In this document: positions 38,222 to 50,600 of the stretch, piece after piece
Layout: the number at the start of each line of letters is the position of its first letter
How positions within the stretch are numbered: the first letter of the stretch is position 1
Assembly (NCBI RefSeq): GCF_003576645.1
Contig: NC_044930.1
Coordinates: forward strand, 24,896,087 to 24,960,086
DNA length: 64,000 nt
Source of the DNA: Ipomoea triloba
Lineage: Eukaryota; Streptophyta; Magnoliopsida; Solanales; Convolvulaceae
Direction: 5' to 3'
Position numbers and translations under genes: made by a program
The notes under the pieces: generated by a model
What the model saw: the letters and a program-made list of their open reading frames with translations, nothing else
Told to the model about the DNA's origin: nothing
Databases searched by the model: none

Positions 38222-39551
38222 CAATTCCATCATCTTGTCATGCTATTATTAGATCAAACGCTTACCATTATGTCAAAACTTATAGTTAATAGAGAATGCA
38301 CAACTTTATTTCTTTAAACTTATATATATAGCAGTCAAACACGCTTTAATGACAAGATGTTGAACTCAACTCTCCAAACCTGACCAGCAAATGAAATAAA
38401 TTAAAATTATACATTCACTATATATAAGTTATAGTTCTTTGTATAGCTGTAACCGTTTCAACAATAGGATTAATTTTTTAATATCCAGTCCATACAAAAA
38501 TGCCATATATGTTGCATGCATGCATGCATTATTGTTTGTATTTATCGAGAACAGTTTTCTTGATATTCGTATTTAAGCATAATTGATCACATTGTAATTA
38601 GTATTAAACCAATATTATTTACATGTTCATTTGGAAACATCATTTTATCGATGCTATTATTTAACCTATTTACTTGAGTTGCCATTAAACATTTCATTTT
38701 TTATTTACAAAAAAATTTATAGCTATTATTCAATCATATCTTTCTTTCTTCTCAAAAGGTTAAATCTTCAATCTCAAAGGTCTCCACACCCCGACTCAAT
38801 AGAGTATCTGAGAGAATGTAAATCATGGTAACTTAGCTAGTCATTGTTTGTCTTATGCAATTTTATTTCACAAGTTATTAGACTCAAAAGATTTCATTAT
38901 ATTAAAAAAAAAAAATCCTCTCTGTGTGTAACACCAAACTTGACTTTAATTTAAAGAAAGGCTGAAATAGTAGTTACCCAAATAGGAAATCTTACCTAAC
39001 TCACTGATATGGATTAGACAAAGCCCTAATATAATAAACATTCTTTTTTTTGGGGAAAAAAAAAACAGAGAGAGAAAAGAAAAATTCATAGTCATTGCTT
39101 GAAGGTGTGGACTAAGTAAGTTTAATTAACTTTGTGACCCTAACCAATAAAGAATCACTCAATAAATATTTAAGTTCTTGTGTGATGCACGTATGTTTAT
39201 ATTATAATAAACAAATAATTTAGTTAAAGTGTGAGTACAAGTCTTTTAATTTATGTCGTTTCCTATTACGAGTTATCAAGAGTCCCGTTGGACCTGAATA
39301 TTTGCCTATATTGATGCATGTAGGCTTTTAAGCAATAGAGTATTCTCACTACTCTTGTATTCATAATACACACACCATCTAGTATATATTCAGGAGAAAG
39401 TGGTAGTCAAAACACTAATATTATTATGTAGGTTTACCATCGGCAATTCCAACCACTATAGCTAGGGATATTCAGATGATCCTAAAGTTTCCGCTGTTAC
39501 AAGATCAGGTTCCTCGTATTTATGTTTCCTTAATTAGTTTTTTTTTTTTTT
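38222..39551 (+). repeat. 1.33-kb direct duplication, copy 1
   Basis: Reads the same as 39589-40918 throughout as far as I compared (offset 1,367), ending inside a T run at the N gap. It contains a copy of the second dispersed repeat at about 38252-38380 and no gene. Identity this complete, ending at a gap, points to unmerged contig ends. Confidence 0.9.
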
Positions 39552-39569
39552 NNNNNNNNNNNNNNNNNN
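39552..39569. other. Assembly gap (18 N)
   Basis: Eighteen N between a T run and a G run. Confidence 0.99.
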
Positions 39570-39588
39570 GGGGGGGGGGGGGGGGGGG

Positions 39589-40918
39589 CAATTCCATCAT
39601 CTTGTCATGCTATTATTAGATCAAACGCTTACCATTATGTCAAAACTTATAGTTAATAGAGAATGCACAACTTTATTTCTTTAAACTTATATATATAGCA
39701 GTCAAACACGCTTTAATGACAAGATGTTGAACTCAACTCTCCAAACCTGACCAGCAAATGAAATAAATTAAAATTATACATTCACTATATATAAGTTATA
39801 GTTCTTTGTATAGCTGTAACCGTTTCAACAATAGGATTAATTTTTTAATATCCAGTCCATACAAAAATGCCATATATGTTGCATGCATGCATGCATTATT
39901 GTTTGTATTTATCGAGAACAGTTTTCTTGATATTCGTATTTAAGCATAATTGATCACATTGTAATTAGTATTAAACCAATATTATTTACATGTTCATTTG
40001 GAAACATCATTTTATCGATGCTATTATTTAACCTATTTACTTGAGTTGCCATTAAACATTTCATTTTTTATTTACAAAAAAATTTATAGCTATTATTCAA
40101 TCATATCTTTCTTTCTTCTCAAAAGGTTAAATCTTCAATCTCAAAGGTCTCCACACCCCGACTCAATAGAGTATCTGAGAGAATGTAAATCATGGTAACT
40201 TAGCTAGTCATTGTTTGTCTTATGCAATTTTATTTCACAAGTTATTAGACTCAAAAGATTTCATTATATTAAAAAAAAAAAATCCTCTCTGTGTGTAACA
40301 CCAAACTTGACTTTAATTTAAAGAAAGGCTGAAATAGTAGTTACCCAAATAGGAAATCTTACCTAACTCACTGATATGGATTAGACAAAGCCCTAATATA
40401 ATAAACATTCTTTTTTTTGGGGAAAAAAAAAACAGAGAGAGAAAAGAAAAATTCATAGTCATTGCTTGAAGGTGTGGACTAAGTAAGTTTAATTAACTTT
40501 GTGACCCTAACCAATAAAGAATCACTCAATAAATATTTAAGTTCTTGTGTGATGCACGTATGTTTATATTATAATAAACAAATAATTTAGTTAAAGTGTG
40601 AGTACAAGTCTTTTAATTTATGTCGTTTCCTATTACGAGTTATCAAGAGTCCCGTTGGACCTGAATATTTGCCTATATTGATGCATGTAGGCTTTTAAGC
40701 AATAGAGTATTCTCACTACTCTTGTATTCATAATACACACACCATCTAGTATATATTCAGGAGAAAGTGGTAGTCAAAACACTAATATTATTATGTAGGT
40801 TTACCATCGGCAATTCCAACCACTATAGCTAGGGATATTCAGATGATCCTAAAGTTTCCGCTGTTACAAGATCAGGTTCCTCGTATTTATGTTTCCTTAA
40901 TTAGTTTTTTTTTTTTTT
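39589..40918 (+). repeat. 1.33-kb direct duplication, copy 2
   Basis: The repeat of 38222-39551, preceded by a G run (39570-39588) and followed by the body of a reverse SINE that copy 1 lacks because it stops at the gap. Confidence 0.9.
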
Positions 40919-41024
40919 TGATCAAAAGGAGGGTCAAACCCATGTCTTACAAATTACATTCCTCCGAGATGACTCGCTCACACGGAAAAGCACTCAGATC
41001 AAATAACAATGCCTCATTGACGCA
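40908..41024 (-). mobile_element. SINE with perfect 19-bp target duplication
   Basis: A T run at the left is the A-tail of a minus-strand retroposon. The flanks are identical: ATGTTTCCTTAATTAGTTT at 40889-40907 and 41025-41043. The minus strand holds a B-box-like GGGTTTGACCCTCC. Its body differs from family 1. Confidence 0.8.
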
Positions 41025-41044
41025 ATGTTTCCTTAATTAGTTTG

Positions 41045-43150
41045 TGTTAGATAATATAATCCTAACATATATATCATGGTAAAAAATAATTTAAAATATT
41101 TAATTCAAACTCAATGAACATTAAGTACAACGTTATAATTGAGGAATAGTTCTTGCCGGACCATGTCGTACAGAATAAAATCGTCGCAAATATCATTTAA
41201 TTTTGTGACAGTTTTGAGAACATGAGAATTAAGAAAATATAATATTGCTTCCAGATCGTTAAGTTAAATATCCATCCAAAAGCATGGGAAATGCTTCCAG
41301 GTCGTTGTGTCTAGCTGGAGAACGTGAGATTTATTAAGGTTGCAAGTTGCATGTTAATTATTTAATGTTGGATTATATTTTGTTGTTTATGGTGACAGTT
41401 TTGTTAATAAAAAGTTGAAACGGAGTAAAAAAATAATCACACACTAAGGGAAAAAAATGCATGATGGAATCTTAAGAATCGCAAGGTAGGAATTTCACTT
41501 GTTTTTTGTGGGGTCACAAGTTATCGTGATTAACTCCTTAACCGTTTATTAGACTGAGTTAAGGCGTGGGGACCTGAGGCGAGATATTTTACCTTTTGCA
41601 CTTAAGAGAGGTAAAAATGGCTAATTCCCACCATTAATGGTTAACTATATATATTGGAGTTTTAATTAATTTGCCTTAGATAATTTTTACCCATTCAAGA
41701 ATTAAGAAACTAAAGGAATTACATCACCTCGAAAAGGGTGGTTGAGTTGATGAAGCATGATTCCTATACTAGAAGGTCAATTGTTCTATTCTCATCAACA
41801 CGCTCTCAATTCAAGTGTGTTCATCGCACAAAATTAGAGTGAGACTTACCTAATATATCATTAGATAATGACGACAGATTTTCTTCGTCATTCCGGACAC
41901 CCTCCAAGAGAGAGAGAAAGGAATTACATATAACACTGCAGATTCTAGAATAAAATTAAAGGTGTATGTCAAAGTTGAGGTGAGTCCTCATAACATAGTG
42001 GTTGAGGTGGAGTCCATTATCTTTCAAATCCCATTACAAGACAACTCAAGTTTTTTGCAGCAAATTAAATACTCGAAGAACATATATACCAATAAAAATC
42101 TCTCTCTCCCCTCCTCTCACACACATTACGTAACTAATTTAATGCACAATGTTTGTATTTAAATATAGCAATGCAAGATTATATAGAAGAAGTTTATTAT
42201 ATATGACATTAAAATTAATGTTAAATTCGTACTTTTCAAAAAATAATTATATACATACTTACTATATAGTATTAGGTATATAGTCTGCTAATTAATTGAC
42301 CAAAGTTCATGTTAAATTTTATATTATTGTTATAATATATGTTCAACAATTATGCATGTCAACGGGTGTGGTTCGAACCTAAGACCTTTCTTATAATTAA
42401 TAAGTTAAAGAATAATAAATAGTTAAGGAAATGCGGGTATTTAGAAAAAATAAATGATATAATAGAAGGTAAAGTAAAAAAATAATTTAAAAAATTAAAT
42501 TAAACTAAAATAATATGAACCATTCATTTCAATAGACAATTGAATTCTTGTTATAGACCTAACTTTATTAGCTCGTATATATATAATAAAATCAAACTCT
42601 TAAATTAAAAGAATTGGGTCCAACCAAGACTCACTTGGATTCGTTGTATGTAACAAGATGGGGTTACTGGTGAAGTGTGAAAGACAAAATGTGTGCAATT
42701 CTTTTATAAAGAAAATTCAATCGTATTCTCAAAATAAAATACTTCCACAATTATATGACTTGGGTTGATTGTGTGGAAAGGAAAGAAATAAGGAGAAAAA
42801 AATAACTGCCTTCTCACCAAGTTCGATCAATATATAAAACATTATAGTAGAGTATAAAATAAAATCGAAATACATATATATTGTACAATTTCTTTCATGA
42901 TTATATTTCTTAGTTTCTTACATTGTTTCTCAATCACATGGCTTCATCAACCAAACAAAAAACAAAAAGTCCCTCAACCCTTGGGAGTTGTGACCTACTT
43001 CATTTGGGAAATTTTGTTTAAGAAGTGCATGCTACTTATAGGTTCAATCGCAATCAACATGTTTTATTTAATAAATAAAACGAATGATGCATTCAACTAA
43101 GGTTTGAAGACAAAACATTAACAAAGGGAATGATCAACTCATTTTATACA
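41045..43150. other. Intergenic stretch without a recognised gene
   Basis: AT-rich DNA. Short tRNA-like pieces occur near 41988-42048 (ACATAGTGGTTGAGGTGG) and 42368-42395 (GTGGTTCGAACCTAAGACC), which look like SINE fragments. Confidence 0.4.
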
Positions 43151-43167
43151 ATTAGACAAAGAAAGTA

Positions 43168-43342
43168 TCTGCCAAAGACCTTGTGGTCGAACGACATAGT
43201 TTCTCAAATGAAAGATCTCAGGTTTAAACCCTAGTGTATGGGTATTGACTCTTTTGTTTTAGTAGGTTGAAAAAGTATGTATGAACAAGTACTACATTGT
43301 AACAGATCAGAGTCCATATTACTTTTAAAAAAAAAAAAAAAA
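43168..43342 (+). mobile_element. SINE (family 1) with target duplication
   Basis: Head CCAAAGACCTTGTGGTCGAA, body with GTATTGACTC and TACTACATTGTAACAG, and a long A tail at 43327-43342. ACAAAGAAAGT lies on both sides (left in AGACAAAGAAAGTATC, right at about 43343), consistent with a target duplication. The insertion splits an RNase H-like relic. Confidence 0.75.
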
Positions 43343-43530
43343 AACAAAGAAAGTGCCTCTCTAGCTAGCATGTGAGCAGCCTTATTCGTCGACCGTTTAG
43401 CAATCACAATCAACATGTTAGATAAGACAAAGAAAGCGCCTCTCTAGCTAGCATGTGAGCAGCCTTACGAACTCCTCAAACACATAAAAAGGTAAATTGC
43501 ACTCAAAACTCCAAAGAAAGTGTCTCTCTA
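43343..43530 (-). pseudogene. RNase H-like (RVT_3-type) relic in duplicated pieces
   Basis: The minus strand from 43416 reads AKRSTNKAAHMLAREALSL, the typical end of the plant RNase H-like domain of non-LTR retroelements and related proteins. An almost identical 42-bp piece recurs 84 bp to the right (43427-43468), and a shorter one near 43512. Only this motif survives. There is no catalytic core. Confidence 0.6.
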
Positions 43531-43799
43531 GAATTACACTCAAAACTCCAAAGAGTCAATACGTACGGACTCCACTGACCTTTCATATAGGAGAGTCATT
43601 ACATGTCATTTGAGCACAATGTGTTTGGCATGATGACCAAAATATAATATCATAATTAATTAAAAATAAAAAGTATATAATATAATTTATGAAATATACT
43701 TTTTATAAATAAAAAAAAAAGTAAAATTTTTCATTTAATATAGTTTGCACGTGCGAGCTCACACACAGCTCGCGCTGTAACTGCAAAGTTTTCAAATCT

Positions 43800-43945
43800 C
43801 CATTTTCTACTGTTCACCAAACCGGCGATCTCCACTCGTCTCACCGGTCACCACGACGGCGGAGCAAGCCGCCATTGATTCCGCCGCCGCCGCCGCCGCT
43901 GTAGAGCTCCTCCGCAATCGTTTCCTATGAAGGTAGCTCCAACTT
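43800..43945 (+). other. CpG-rich, exon-like stretch
   Basis: A short GC-rich block with six GCC units in a row. One plus frame reads TTAEQAAIDS, then an alanine run, then VELLRNRFL before a stop, and is followed by an AG|GTAGCT donor-like site. No ATG precedes it in frame. It could be a decayed first exon or a 5' leader. I do not recognise the family. Confidence 0.3.
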
Positions 43946-46900
43946 CACACACAAGCTAAGCTCCAACTAATTTTAATTTCCAAATGCATAGAGTGAAATA
44001 ATCATAACAAAACACGCATTACTATCCGCATTTTCACCGTACATTAATAAATATGTGCGATTTGACTTTCCTGCTTTAAATCGAATGTGAAAGTGCTTGC
44101 TGGAGTGTAAACATCTGCAGAAGAGAAGATCAGACAATGAATTGAATGAGAAGAATTATGAAAAAAAATATTAAAATTAAGGAATTAGATAGGCTGCATT
44201 TGTTTGTAGAAGGTATGAGGTGCATTTGAACTATATGTTTATTTGGAAGTTTCAGAATCATTCAAATCTATCTTTTAGGTTTGGTAGCAATATTTTCAGA
44301 AAAATCCTGTGTTTTGTTAAAGAAAAGTAGAAATCTGATCAGCTTTCATTTGCAAATAATGCTTTAATTGTGGTAGATATTATATTAATTCATGGTCTGT
44401 TATGGCATTACTAACATGGATTGATCCAAATTCTGTCTCTTATTTCTATTATTTCCAAGTGTTTCATCAAAAGTGAAACACCTCTTTATCTGGAGATTAA
44501 ATTGGAGAACTGTTACAGTATGTATTTGGGGTCTATGACTTTTTTTTTTACAGTTCCCCTTTCTGTGATACCTGAAACGACACCACTGGAAGTTTGTAAT
44601 GCAATGGGAAATTCCTAAACCAGTCTTTAGTAAGGTAAAAAGTTTCAAACACTTAACTGTCTTCACTTGCATCAGCTTTTCACCCTACCTTGTGACATGT
44701 GGTAGATTGAAATGGGAAATTCCCAATTTCAAGGAATTGCCTTCATGAGTAATTTTCAACTTCAATTGCCCCTCCCCCCATCCCTTTTCAGTTTTCCAAC
44801 AATGGTGGAAAACAGTACAGCAATTGAATAAGCAGTCTGCCAAATTTAGATTAATACTTCGTATAATTCTTTTACATAACATAGTTACTTTTTTTTTTTT
44901 TTTTTCGCAAACAGATAACATGGTTACTGGTTATCACATTTTAACAATCTGAATATGACTGCAGGAACCATACTTCTGTTCTGGATCTGTCAGGAAGTTG
45001 AAATTTGTGATTACCTGGATTGAGACTGAGCTGATCTGAAAGAAAGCAATAAGGCCAAGAGGTCTGCTGTTCACTCTTTTCTTTTTTTTTTTTATTCATA
45101 CCGAATTGTTAGCTTTATCGAACTTATTTTGAACCCTTCCGGACACCCATCCTTAAAATCTTGAGGGATGGTAAATTGTGACCCAGGTTTTTATCAATTA
45201 GTTGTATACCTGTGCACAAAAAGCTCTCTCTTTACACTCAGCTCATTGTTATATGCTTGGTAGGCATTATTGTTGATTGATAAGTTATGTTGAGACACTT
45301 GTTTTATCCTTTCATAGTACAAGTGGTTTAATTTAAGCCATTTCCTTGAGATGAGCATATATTGTTTTCTTTTAACTATGATTTTAGGATGAACCTAGCT
45401 AGTAAAAGTTTATAGGGGGTATTTTATTCTGCTTCAAGCATATGCTTTAAATGAATAAATGGTATATAGCCCTTTCTGATTCTTCCATGTATTTAGACAA
45501 CATATGCTTAGAGCAATAGTGAAAGGGAGAAGGAGAGAAAAAATTCAAGATTTTTTTTTATAAGTATTACACATGTTTATAGTTTTTAAGGTGAAGTCAC
45601 TAGCACGTTTGCAGAGTAACTTAGGATGACCACTTGTTTATAACGACTTTAAAACTTTTGCTTTTAAAAAAAAAAATGCTTTTTTTCCTCAAAAGTTAAT
45701 GGTAAATCTAACTAAAAATCTCATTTTGGGATTTTTCTATTATGATTGCTCTTTAATACTTTAGTCTCATTTCCAGAATTCTTGGGATCATGCAAAGCTT
45801 GAATTGATTAAAGAGAGATTTTACAATCAAGCCTACAAGGCTACGAGTTGGCAGCGCTATTAGCTAGGCACCACACAGAATAAAGTTACAGAAATTGGTA
45901 TACACTCATCATGTCACGTCAACTGAAATACAGTACGAAAATATCTGCAGATTAATAATGTTGGGACCAAGTCAAACACTTTAATCTCTCTCTTTCTTTC
46001 TTCCTTTTTTTAACATTTATAGCGGAAAGAATCTTTGTTTGAGGTCAAAAAGGAGTGACCAAGTGCTAAACTTGCCTGGCTACTTCTAAAAAACATTAAA
46101 CTTGAGTAATAAGAGTATGCAGTATTTTTTTATGGAAACATATATATATATTTTTATCTTTTGTTAGTACTACTGAAGGAAGTACAAAGAGTTAGTATTA
46201 ATTCCATTAAAGCTCGAATCTATGACCTCTTATTTAGGAGAGTCACTTCGTGCCGCTTACATGGTCGTTGGCTTGATCTTTCAGTTATACCGTCTTATTT
46301 AGGAGAGTCACTTCTGAGTTATATGCGTAACCATTTTAACCCTTAAGTAATGTGAGAAATAACGATTTTAGTCCCCCAAAAACTATTTATGTCATCTATA
46401 GGTTACTTAAAAATGTCAAATTTGATCTTTAGGGATTAAACTTGTTAGTTGCGCATAAATTAAGGGTTAAAAAGATAAATTGTGTACAAAAAAGTTTTAA
46501 AATTTTATCAGGTGTAATAGGAACAATATAGTGCAATATTTACATTTCAAACTTGTAAATATTATTAATTTACTAACTTACGTAAAAGTGAATAAAATTA
46601 TTGTATTGTTTATTCTTTTAAGAAGATATTCACTTTTAAAAAAAATATCTCTCTTTTTTTTCTTTTTTTTTTTCTCCCTATCTCATCAATACTGATAATA
46701 TGATGAGAATATATATTTCTGAAAGTATAGTTAGTATTTTCTAAAATAAAAGTACCAACACGAAAAGGGGGGATTAGGAGCTGCTATTCGACCAGAATAA
46801 CTATCTCTCTTTCATGGAAATTGAAGTGATTTTATTATCCAGAAAATGTAGAGTTATTACAGAACAATGGGGCATAGCCCTCCCATATATGAGTAAATTT

Positions 46901-47140
46901 AAAATTTGGCCCAAAAAGCTTTTGAGTTTAACTAAGATTACTGAAACTTTTGAGACCAAATTGAAGCTAAAATAAAACTTGAAGGACCAAACTCGAAATT
47001 TATTCTGGGGTCTCAATGATAGAGGATTCAACGAAAGTTCAACTGCACGGTGCCCCCTGCAATAGTAAAGAATGGAAACATATACTTACAAATCCACTCT
47101 GTATCACCTAATTATATGTGCATGATAAATAGACTTAAAA
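43946..47140. other. Intergenic stretch without a recognised gene
   Basis: About 3.2 kb. Positions 44000-45100 have intron-like composition and could belong to an undetected non-coding transcript. A reverse SINE lies at about 46155-46272. No coding region is supported. Confidence 0.4.
46155..46272 (-). repeat. Reverse-oriented SINE copy (family 1)
   Basis: The minus strand gives GCCAACGACCATGTAAGCGGC at the head, then GGTCATAGATTCGAGC as the B-box and CTTCAGTAGTACTAAC at the 3' side. Part of the head (TCTTATTTAGGAGAGTCACTT) is repeated at about 46292-46312. Confidence 0.55.
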
Positions 47141-47142
47141 TC

Positions 47143-47576
47143 AGTGTTGCAAAAATCACGCCAAGGAGCTGTTAAGCATCGGCCGACCACCTAGCGTGTC
47201 ACTATAATCGGTGGTCTAAGCGGTCGGCCAGCTAGGTGGCCGACTGGATCGCCTAAGTGCCGACTAGGCTACTTAAGTGCTGACTAGGCCTCCTAGGCAC
47301 CGATTAGGCTGCCTAATAGACCGATTAGCTATTATTTTTTTTAAAAAAATATTATTTTACTCAAAACAATATCGTTCTGAATGAAATAATCTTAAATTGT
47401 TTTTTAATTAATATTTAATATTTTAGTATTAACTATTAAATAGTTTATAATTATTAGTCTTAAAAAATTAAGAAATTTTTAACAATTTTTTTAAAAAATA
47501 ATACACAAGCGCCTAAACGCCGATTAATCGCCGCCTAAGCACTCCGAGCGCCAAGTGATTTTTCTAACCATGCTTA
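47143..47576. mobile_element. CCTAGGCG-type hAT-like element, copy E
   Basis: Starts CAGTGTTGCAAAAATCACGC and ends GTGATTTTTCTAACCATG, with CTTAAAA on both sides as target duplication. Its core matches copy C in order (GATTAGCTATT, CAAAACAATATCGTTCTG, AGTTTATAATTATTAGT). It ends 39 bp beyond the stop codon of the AIM1-like gene. Confidence 0.8.
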
Positions 47577-47614
47577 AAACAATTAATGGTTCTGAAATTT
47601 CGTTAATTGATTAA

Positions 47615-50600
47615 TTAATTTACCAATGCAATGCCTCTGGCAGCTCTGTCTTCCAAGAACTGTGATGGCTTGAAGAAGTTACCATAGGCCTCGCACCAAC
47701 TCTTTAGCCTTGAACATATGTACTTTGGTCCAATTGAATCTGCCCAAAATATTATGCCTCCACTGCAACAAACCAAAACAACAAACTCAATATTTATCCA
47801 TTTAACCAAACCAGATGGAACAAATATAACATTATTATGGTCTGTCACATTCTGCCTTATTTTTAGGCATCATAGTTTGGTCTTTGGTGAAGCTAAGGTT
47901 TTAAAAGAGAAGAATCCCATCACTGTAATATAGTCTATACGTTTCTGTAGGGAATTTCATCCCATGGATAGAAGCAATATCAAGGTCTGAAGCTCGGACG
48001 ACTATCCCTTCTTCAATCACTCGGGACGCCTCATTTATGACTGGAAAGAACATCATCTCCAGGATGTCTTGGTCTGTCACAGATATTGGCTGCAAATTGC
48101 AGTAAGACAAATGTATCAAGACAGTAATTATGAACAGATATTGTATTGTAACAGAGTCAATAGTACTGAAAAACAAATGTATCATGACAGATGTATACAA
48201 TGTTTTGTGATTGAGAAATGTTTTATACCTTTCCTCCTGGCATAATTTTCGTGAGCCTTCTAGATTCTTCAACGATTTGCAGGACAGATGTATTGGGTTC
48301 TGGCTTCTTTCCTTTCACATATAGGTAGAAACCCTTTCCATCCTTCTTGCCTGCAATGCCAACATTAATTATTTTCCTCAACAATCTCATAGAGTGATAA
48401 AATACCTCAATGAAATCGAAAGGCAAATGAGGCCTTGGTGTTGTTGAGAACAGAAACAAAATGAAACTTTAGTTAGTGCTTACTAGCTTGATCATGTTGC
48501 TGAACGATACAAACGTGCTTAAACCATTTAACATGGTAAATCTTTTTAAACACCACATTTATGCTTTTGAGGATAAACTTGTATATGAAGTTTAGATTTC
48601 TCTTCTTCCTTGCCTATGAAAATTTTAAGAAAAAGCCTACTTACCTGAATGCCCATTTTCAACCATAAGTTGAACTAAAGGAGACTGGAAAGTGCGATCA
48701 GGAAATGCAGCAACAAATTGCCCTACAGCTGCTAGAAATGTACTGTATCCTGACAAATCAAAAAGCCTGCAAATTCAAAATGACAAAATCGTATTATGAT
48801 ATTATTGAGGAACAGTTCAGTGAAAAACAGCAATTCATATTATGCAATTCCAAGCTGTCATGTAGAATATAGTATATAATGAAAGAACAGATTACTTACT
48901 GAAAAGGGCCTATCCGCATGCCAAATTCACTGATCACTCGATCAATTCTGAATATATCAACTCCCAAATTTGCCAACAACTCTGCTCCTTGCATATATGG
49001 GAAGAAGGTTCGATTGACAGCAAATCCAGTGCAGTTTTTAACCACTATAGGAAATTTCTTCAGGACTTTTGAGACTTTCAGAACATCAAGTATCACTTGG
49101 TTAGAAGTGGTTTCTGATCGCACAATTTCCAAGAGTGGCATGACATGAGCAGGACTAAGAAAAGGAGAAAATGACCAAGCAATCAGAGCATGAAGAAATA
49201 TGTTTGACAGGTGAAATACAAAAAATTATTTGACAACTAATTGTTTTGTATTCACTTCTTTTGTTTCTTACAAAAGAAGAAGCCACAATACGTTCATTTT
49301 GCTTCACAGGTAAAGACCAAATTCACCAAGTCAGTCATGTTACTAAAATTTGCATTAAGTACAATCACAATAACACTTTCATCAGCTTCCTAGGCTAATC
49401 AATGCATAAATTCCTCTAAATGTTCATAGATATGACAAGAAGACCTTTCCTACCTGAATAAATGTGTTCCTACAATACGGTCCTGGCAATTTATCCTTGC
49501 TCCAATTTCATTAAGATCAATAGTGGATGTATTTGATGCCAAGATACAATGAGGAGGACAGATCTTCTCAATTTCTTCAAAAATTGACTGTTTCAAGTCT
49601 CGGTCCTCATGTACAGCCTGACAGCAATAAATGATGATCAGAAATAAGAAGATGAAATCTTTAAACACATTCCAATATTAAGAAGTAGGCGGTTTAGATA
49701 GATCATACAAGTCTACAATGAGCAATATTCGATGTTTTACTTTTAGTATAGTATTTAGGTCATGTCATTCAGGGTAATGCAGAAAGGTGCATGGGTATCA
49801 GAGTCAAGGTGGCCCTGAGAGAGAAGGGAAGATGGTTTACCTCTATGACCATATCCACATTTCTGAAATCTTCATAGTCTATAACACCTTTGAGAAAGGA
49901 TAATGATCGCTTCACTTTGTTCAGATCTAGCTCACCTCTTGTTACTAGGCCATTGAGATTAACTGGATTAACACAAGACATGCATCATAAGCGCACATAT
50001 TATACATGAGCATGTGTGTGTTCAAAAGATTTGAAGTGGTTTGTGCCCTACTTCATTGTATAAATATTAACAAAAACTTAAACATGGATGCCTTCTATGC
50101 AATTATAAGTGAAGTCCATGTATCACCCAGTCACACAAATCCAGCAGGACATGTAGATATGTTGTGGAAAAGTGCAAACCAGTTACATTATGATTGTATA
50201 AACAGAAATTTTCTTGGGCAGTGAATTATTGAAGGCAAAAAGTTACGTGAATTCGAAAGAATTTCACAAGTTAAAGATTTATTTATGATAAGAAATGTTA
50301 TGAAGACCACCCTGCCCTTCCCAAAGAAATCTACAGGCCAATGATATAAGAGACAGAAGCTTCTCCCACCCTCTTATCCAAAAGCATACAGTAGTCCTGG
50401 TCTTGCTTGAAAATTCCATTTTATTAAGGTGATAATAAGCATATTACTGTTCTCAAAAGTAATATCCATATATCCATGGATGAATACTAACCTTCAATAG
50501 AATTTATAGCCTTCTGAACAAATTCATAATTGATTTCCTTGAGTATGACATGTATATTGCTGACAATAAGAGCTGTAGCAATGCCAGTGCCCATTAAACC

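Noticed and set aside
38631..40198. Two identical 66-codon open frames as a tandem gene pair
   Set aside because: They are the same AT-rich sequence present twice through the probable assembly error.
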